This document shows positions 62,724 through 64,000 of a stretch of 64,000 nt of DNA, in pieces; within the stretch, counting starts at the first letter, position 1, and each line of letters starts with the position of its first letter. A program made the translations under genes and the position numbers. Under the pieces are notes generated by a model that was given only the letters and a program-made list of their open reading frames with translations, was not told where the DNA came from and made no database searches. Origin of the DNA: Vibrio splendidus (lineage in GTDB: Bacteria; Pseudomonadota; Gammaproteobacteria; Enterobacterales; Vibrionaceae); the NCBI RefSeq assembly GCF_024347615.1, contig NZ_AP025509.1, positions 1,798,001 to 1,862,000 of the forward strand. The letters run 5' to 3'.

Positions 62724-63608
62724 ATGAGTGCTTTCTCACAACCAATGAAAAACCGCTTAAAGGTACTGTTATTTACCGCACCGTTGTTGGTGCCACTGTT
62801 TACTTTTTGGCTCGTACCATTTGGTTATTCAATTTATATCAGCTTCACCGATTGGGATTACATCTCGCCAGATTATTCGTTCATCGGTTTAGAAAATTAC
62901 GAGTACATGGTTGAGGACTATGAGTTCATTCAAGCAGTACTCAACACGTTTTGGTTCTCTGTCGGAGTGGTGATTCCAACCATCATTCTTGGGCTTGTGT
63001 TTGCGATGTTGTTACACAAAAACTTCAAGGGCAGCCAGTTCTATCGTGCGGTGATCTTCTCTCCTTGGATCACGCCAACGGTCGCGGTGTCGATTGTGTG
63101 GTCTTGGGTGTTCGAGACGAAGTCAGGCTTGGCCAACCACTTATTAGAGTCGGCAGGGTTTAGCGCAATTCCATGGTTAGAGAACGGAAACACAGCCTTG
63201 ATTGCGGTGATTATCGTGACGGTTTGGCAGGCGATTGGTTGGACGATGCTGTTCTACATCAGTGCGCTTAATAAGATCCCTGAGTCTCTGTATGAGGCTT
63301 CTTTGATTGATGGTTGCAGCAGCTTAACGCGCTTTTTGAAGATAACGCTGCCACTGATTTCCCCAACCACATTCTTCTTAGTGGTGGTCAACATTATCAC
63401 GGCAATGCAAGCGTTTGATCAGTTCCAGATCCTAACGCAAGGCGGACCGGGTGGAGAGACACGTACCTTGTTGTACTTGTTCTACCAACAAGCGTTTGAG
63501 CGTTACGAAATGGGACCTGCGGCCGCGACATCGTTAGTGATATTCCTGATTACTGGATTGTTGGCACTCATTAATACCTACATCGGCAAGCGCTGGGTGT
63601 ACTACTAG
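62724..63608 (+). CDS. Sugar-type ABC transporter permease (CUT1, MalF-like)
   Basis: This 294-residue inner-membrane protein has six helices (first near residue 15-32) and the ATPase-contact EAA loop (LYEASLIDGCSSLTRFLKITLPLISP near 192-215). The N-terminal form MKNRLKVLLFTAPLLVPLFTFWLVPFGYSIYISFTDWD is typical of CUT1 permeases for oligosaccharides, glycerol-3-phosphate or polyols. AAGGACGAGG precedes the ATG. It pairs with the permease gene starting at 63632. Binding protein and ATPase genes are not in view and the substrate is unknown. Confidence 0.92.
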   Translation: MSAFSQPMKNRLKVLLFTAPLLVPLFTFWLVPFGYSIYISFTDWDYISPDYSFIGLENYEYMVEDYEFIQAVLNTFWFSVGVVIPTIILGLVFAMLLHKNFKGSQFYRAVIFSPWITPTVAVSIVWSWVFETKSGLANHLLESAGFSAIPWLENGNTALIAVIIVTVWQAIGWTMLFYISALNKIPESLYEASLIDGCSSLTRFLKITLPLISPTTFFLVVVNIITAMQAFDQFQILTQGGPGGETRTLLYLFYQQAFERYEMGPAAATSLVIFLITGLLALINTYIGKRWVYY

Positions 63609-63631
63609 TCGATTTTTGAAAGGACAGAATT

Positions 63632-64000
63632 ATGACCATGCAAGTATTGGATGCCAACCAAGTCTTAAATCAAAGAGCGGCTGTATCTAAAGTCAAAGCC
63701 CAAACCAAAGCGACCAAATCAGAGATTGCGTCAAAGAAAAGTTCAGTGGATCGCCGTTCGTTTATCGCATTGACTAAGCACCTGTTCTTGGCAACCTGCG
63801 GAACCATCATGGTATTCCCGTTCTTATGGATGCTGTCTGGTTCGCTGAAAAGCAATGATGAGATCTTTGCTAACCCGCTGGATTTGATTCCAGAGCAGTT
63901 TCGCTGGGAGACCTTTGTCGAAACCTTTCACAGCGCGCCGTTTGGCTTGTACATCTTCAACAGTTTTAGCGTGGCTCTATTCACTACCTTGTTGGTGATT
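63632..64000 (+). CDS. Sugar-type ABC transporter permease (CUT1, MalG-like), truncated by window end
   Basis: The frame from ATG 63632 (AAAGGACAG upstream) gives 123 codons to the window end with no stop. The start is MTMQVLDANQVLNQRAAVS, followed by a cytoplasmic N-terminal tail of about 50 residues, longer than in MalG, before the first helix (HLFLATCGTIMVFPFLWMLSGSL) and the canonical SLKSNDEIFANPLDLIPEQFRWETFVETF segment. It forms a heterodimeric pore with the preceding permease. Starts 23 bases after it. Confidence 0.9.
   Translation, partial: MTMQVLDANQVLNQRAAVSKVKAQTKATKSEIASKKSSVDRRSFIALTKHLFLATCGTIMVFPFLWMLSGSLKSNDEIFANPLDLIPEQFRWETFVETFHSAPFGLYIFNSFSVALFTTLLVI

Overview
The window looks like a chromosomal segment of a marine gamma-proteobacterium, most likely a Vibrio (Splendidus-type by gene content; this is recognition, not a database result). 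Supporting points are the gene families themselves (DUF4144-like, CLCA_X-like, Dcu, murein-peptide amidase beside an oligopeptide-binding protein), moderate GC with AT-rich intergenic DNA, and canonical AGGAG-type ribosome sites.

Region 1 (1-11770): an edge-truncated secreted helical protein that may be an alpha-pore-forming toxin, then a purine-catabolism block. Leftward genes encode an 8-oxoguanine deaminase, two NCS2 nucleobase permeases and HIU hydrolase (uraH). Rightward genes are puuE, uraD, alc, allA and puuD, ending in a strong terminator. Region 2 (11870-20500) is a mixed set of small or hypothetical genes, a GrpB-like protein, an RDD protein, an MFS transporter, a GNAT enzyme, a DUF3299 protein, an exported amidohydrolase and an AEC transporter. 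Region 3 (20670-28270) completes purine breakdown with guaD, xdhC, xdhB, xdhA and a GntR/FCD regulator. The perfect palindrome ATTGTATACAAT lies upstream of both xdhA and puuE, with close variants upstream of the regulator and of uraH. Together these encode guanine -> xanthine -> urate -> HIU -> OHCU -> allantoin -> allantoate -> ureidoglycolate -> glyoxylate plus urea, probably under one regulator.

Region 4 (28380-43620) is mostly housekeeping and accessory: DNA glycosylase, GNAT, HD and HAD hydrolases, a Dcu C4-dicarboxylate carrier, a YefM-YoeB toxin-antitoxin pair, a metalloprotease-like protein, a flavin-reductase-like protein, a ferric-reductase-like gene broken by an in-frame amber codon, an AGE-like secreted protein, a GST/LysR divergent pair and a chemoreceptor. 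Region 5 (44000-52700) handles aldehydes: an AcoR-like sigma-54 activator divergent from an aldehyde dehydrogenase with a recognisable -24/-12 promoter, and a glutathione-dependent formaldehyde pathway (frmA, fghA) flanked by two SMR transporters.

Region 6 (53100-64000) is the most unusual. It holds a giant lipoprotein of 24 Sel1-like repeats split by a one-base frameshift, then mpaA divergent from an OppA/MppA-type binding protein. Next comes a three-gene multihaem cytochrome module preceded by a perfect FNR box: an ethylbenzene-dehydrogenase-type haem protein, an NrfB-like pentahaem protein and an Fcc3-like tetrahaem protein, with no catalytic subunit. The module is bracketed by the intact 3-prime end and terminator hairpin of the binding-protein gene and a second, vestigial copy of the same tail and hairpin. 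A LysR regulator and two CUT1 sugar permeases (the second cut by the window edge) finish the window.
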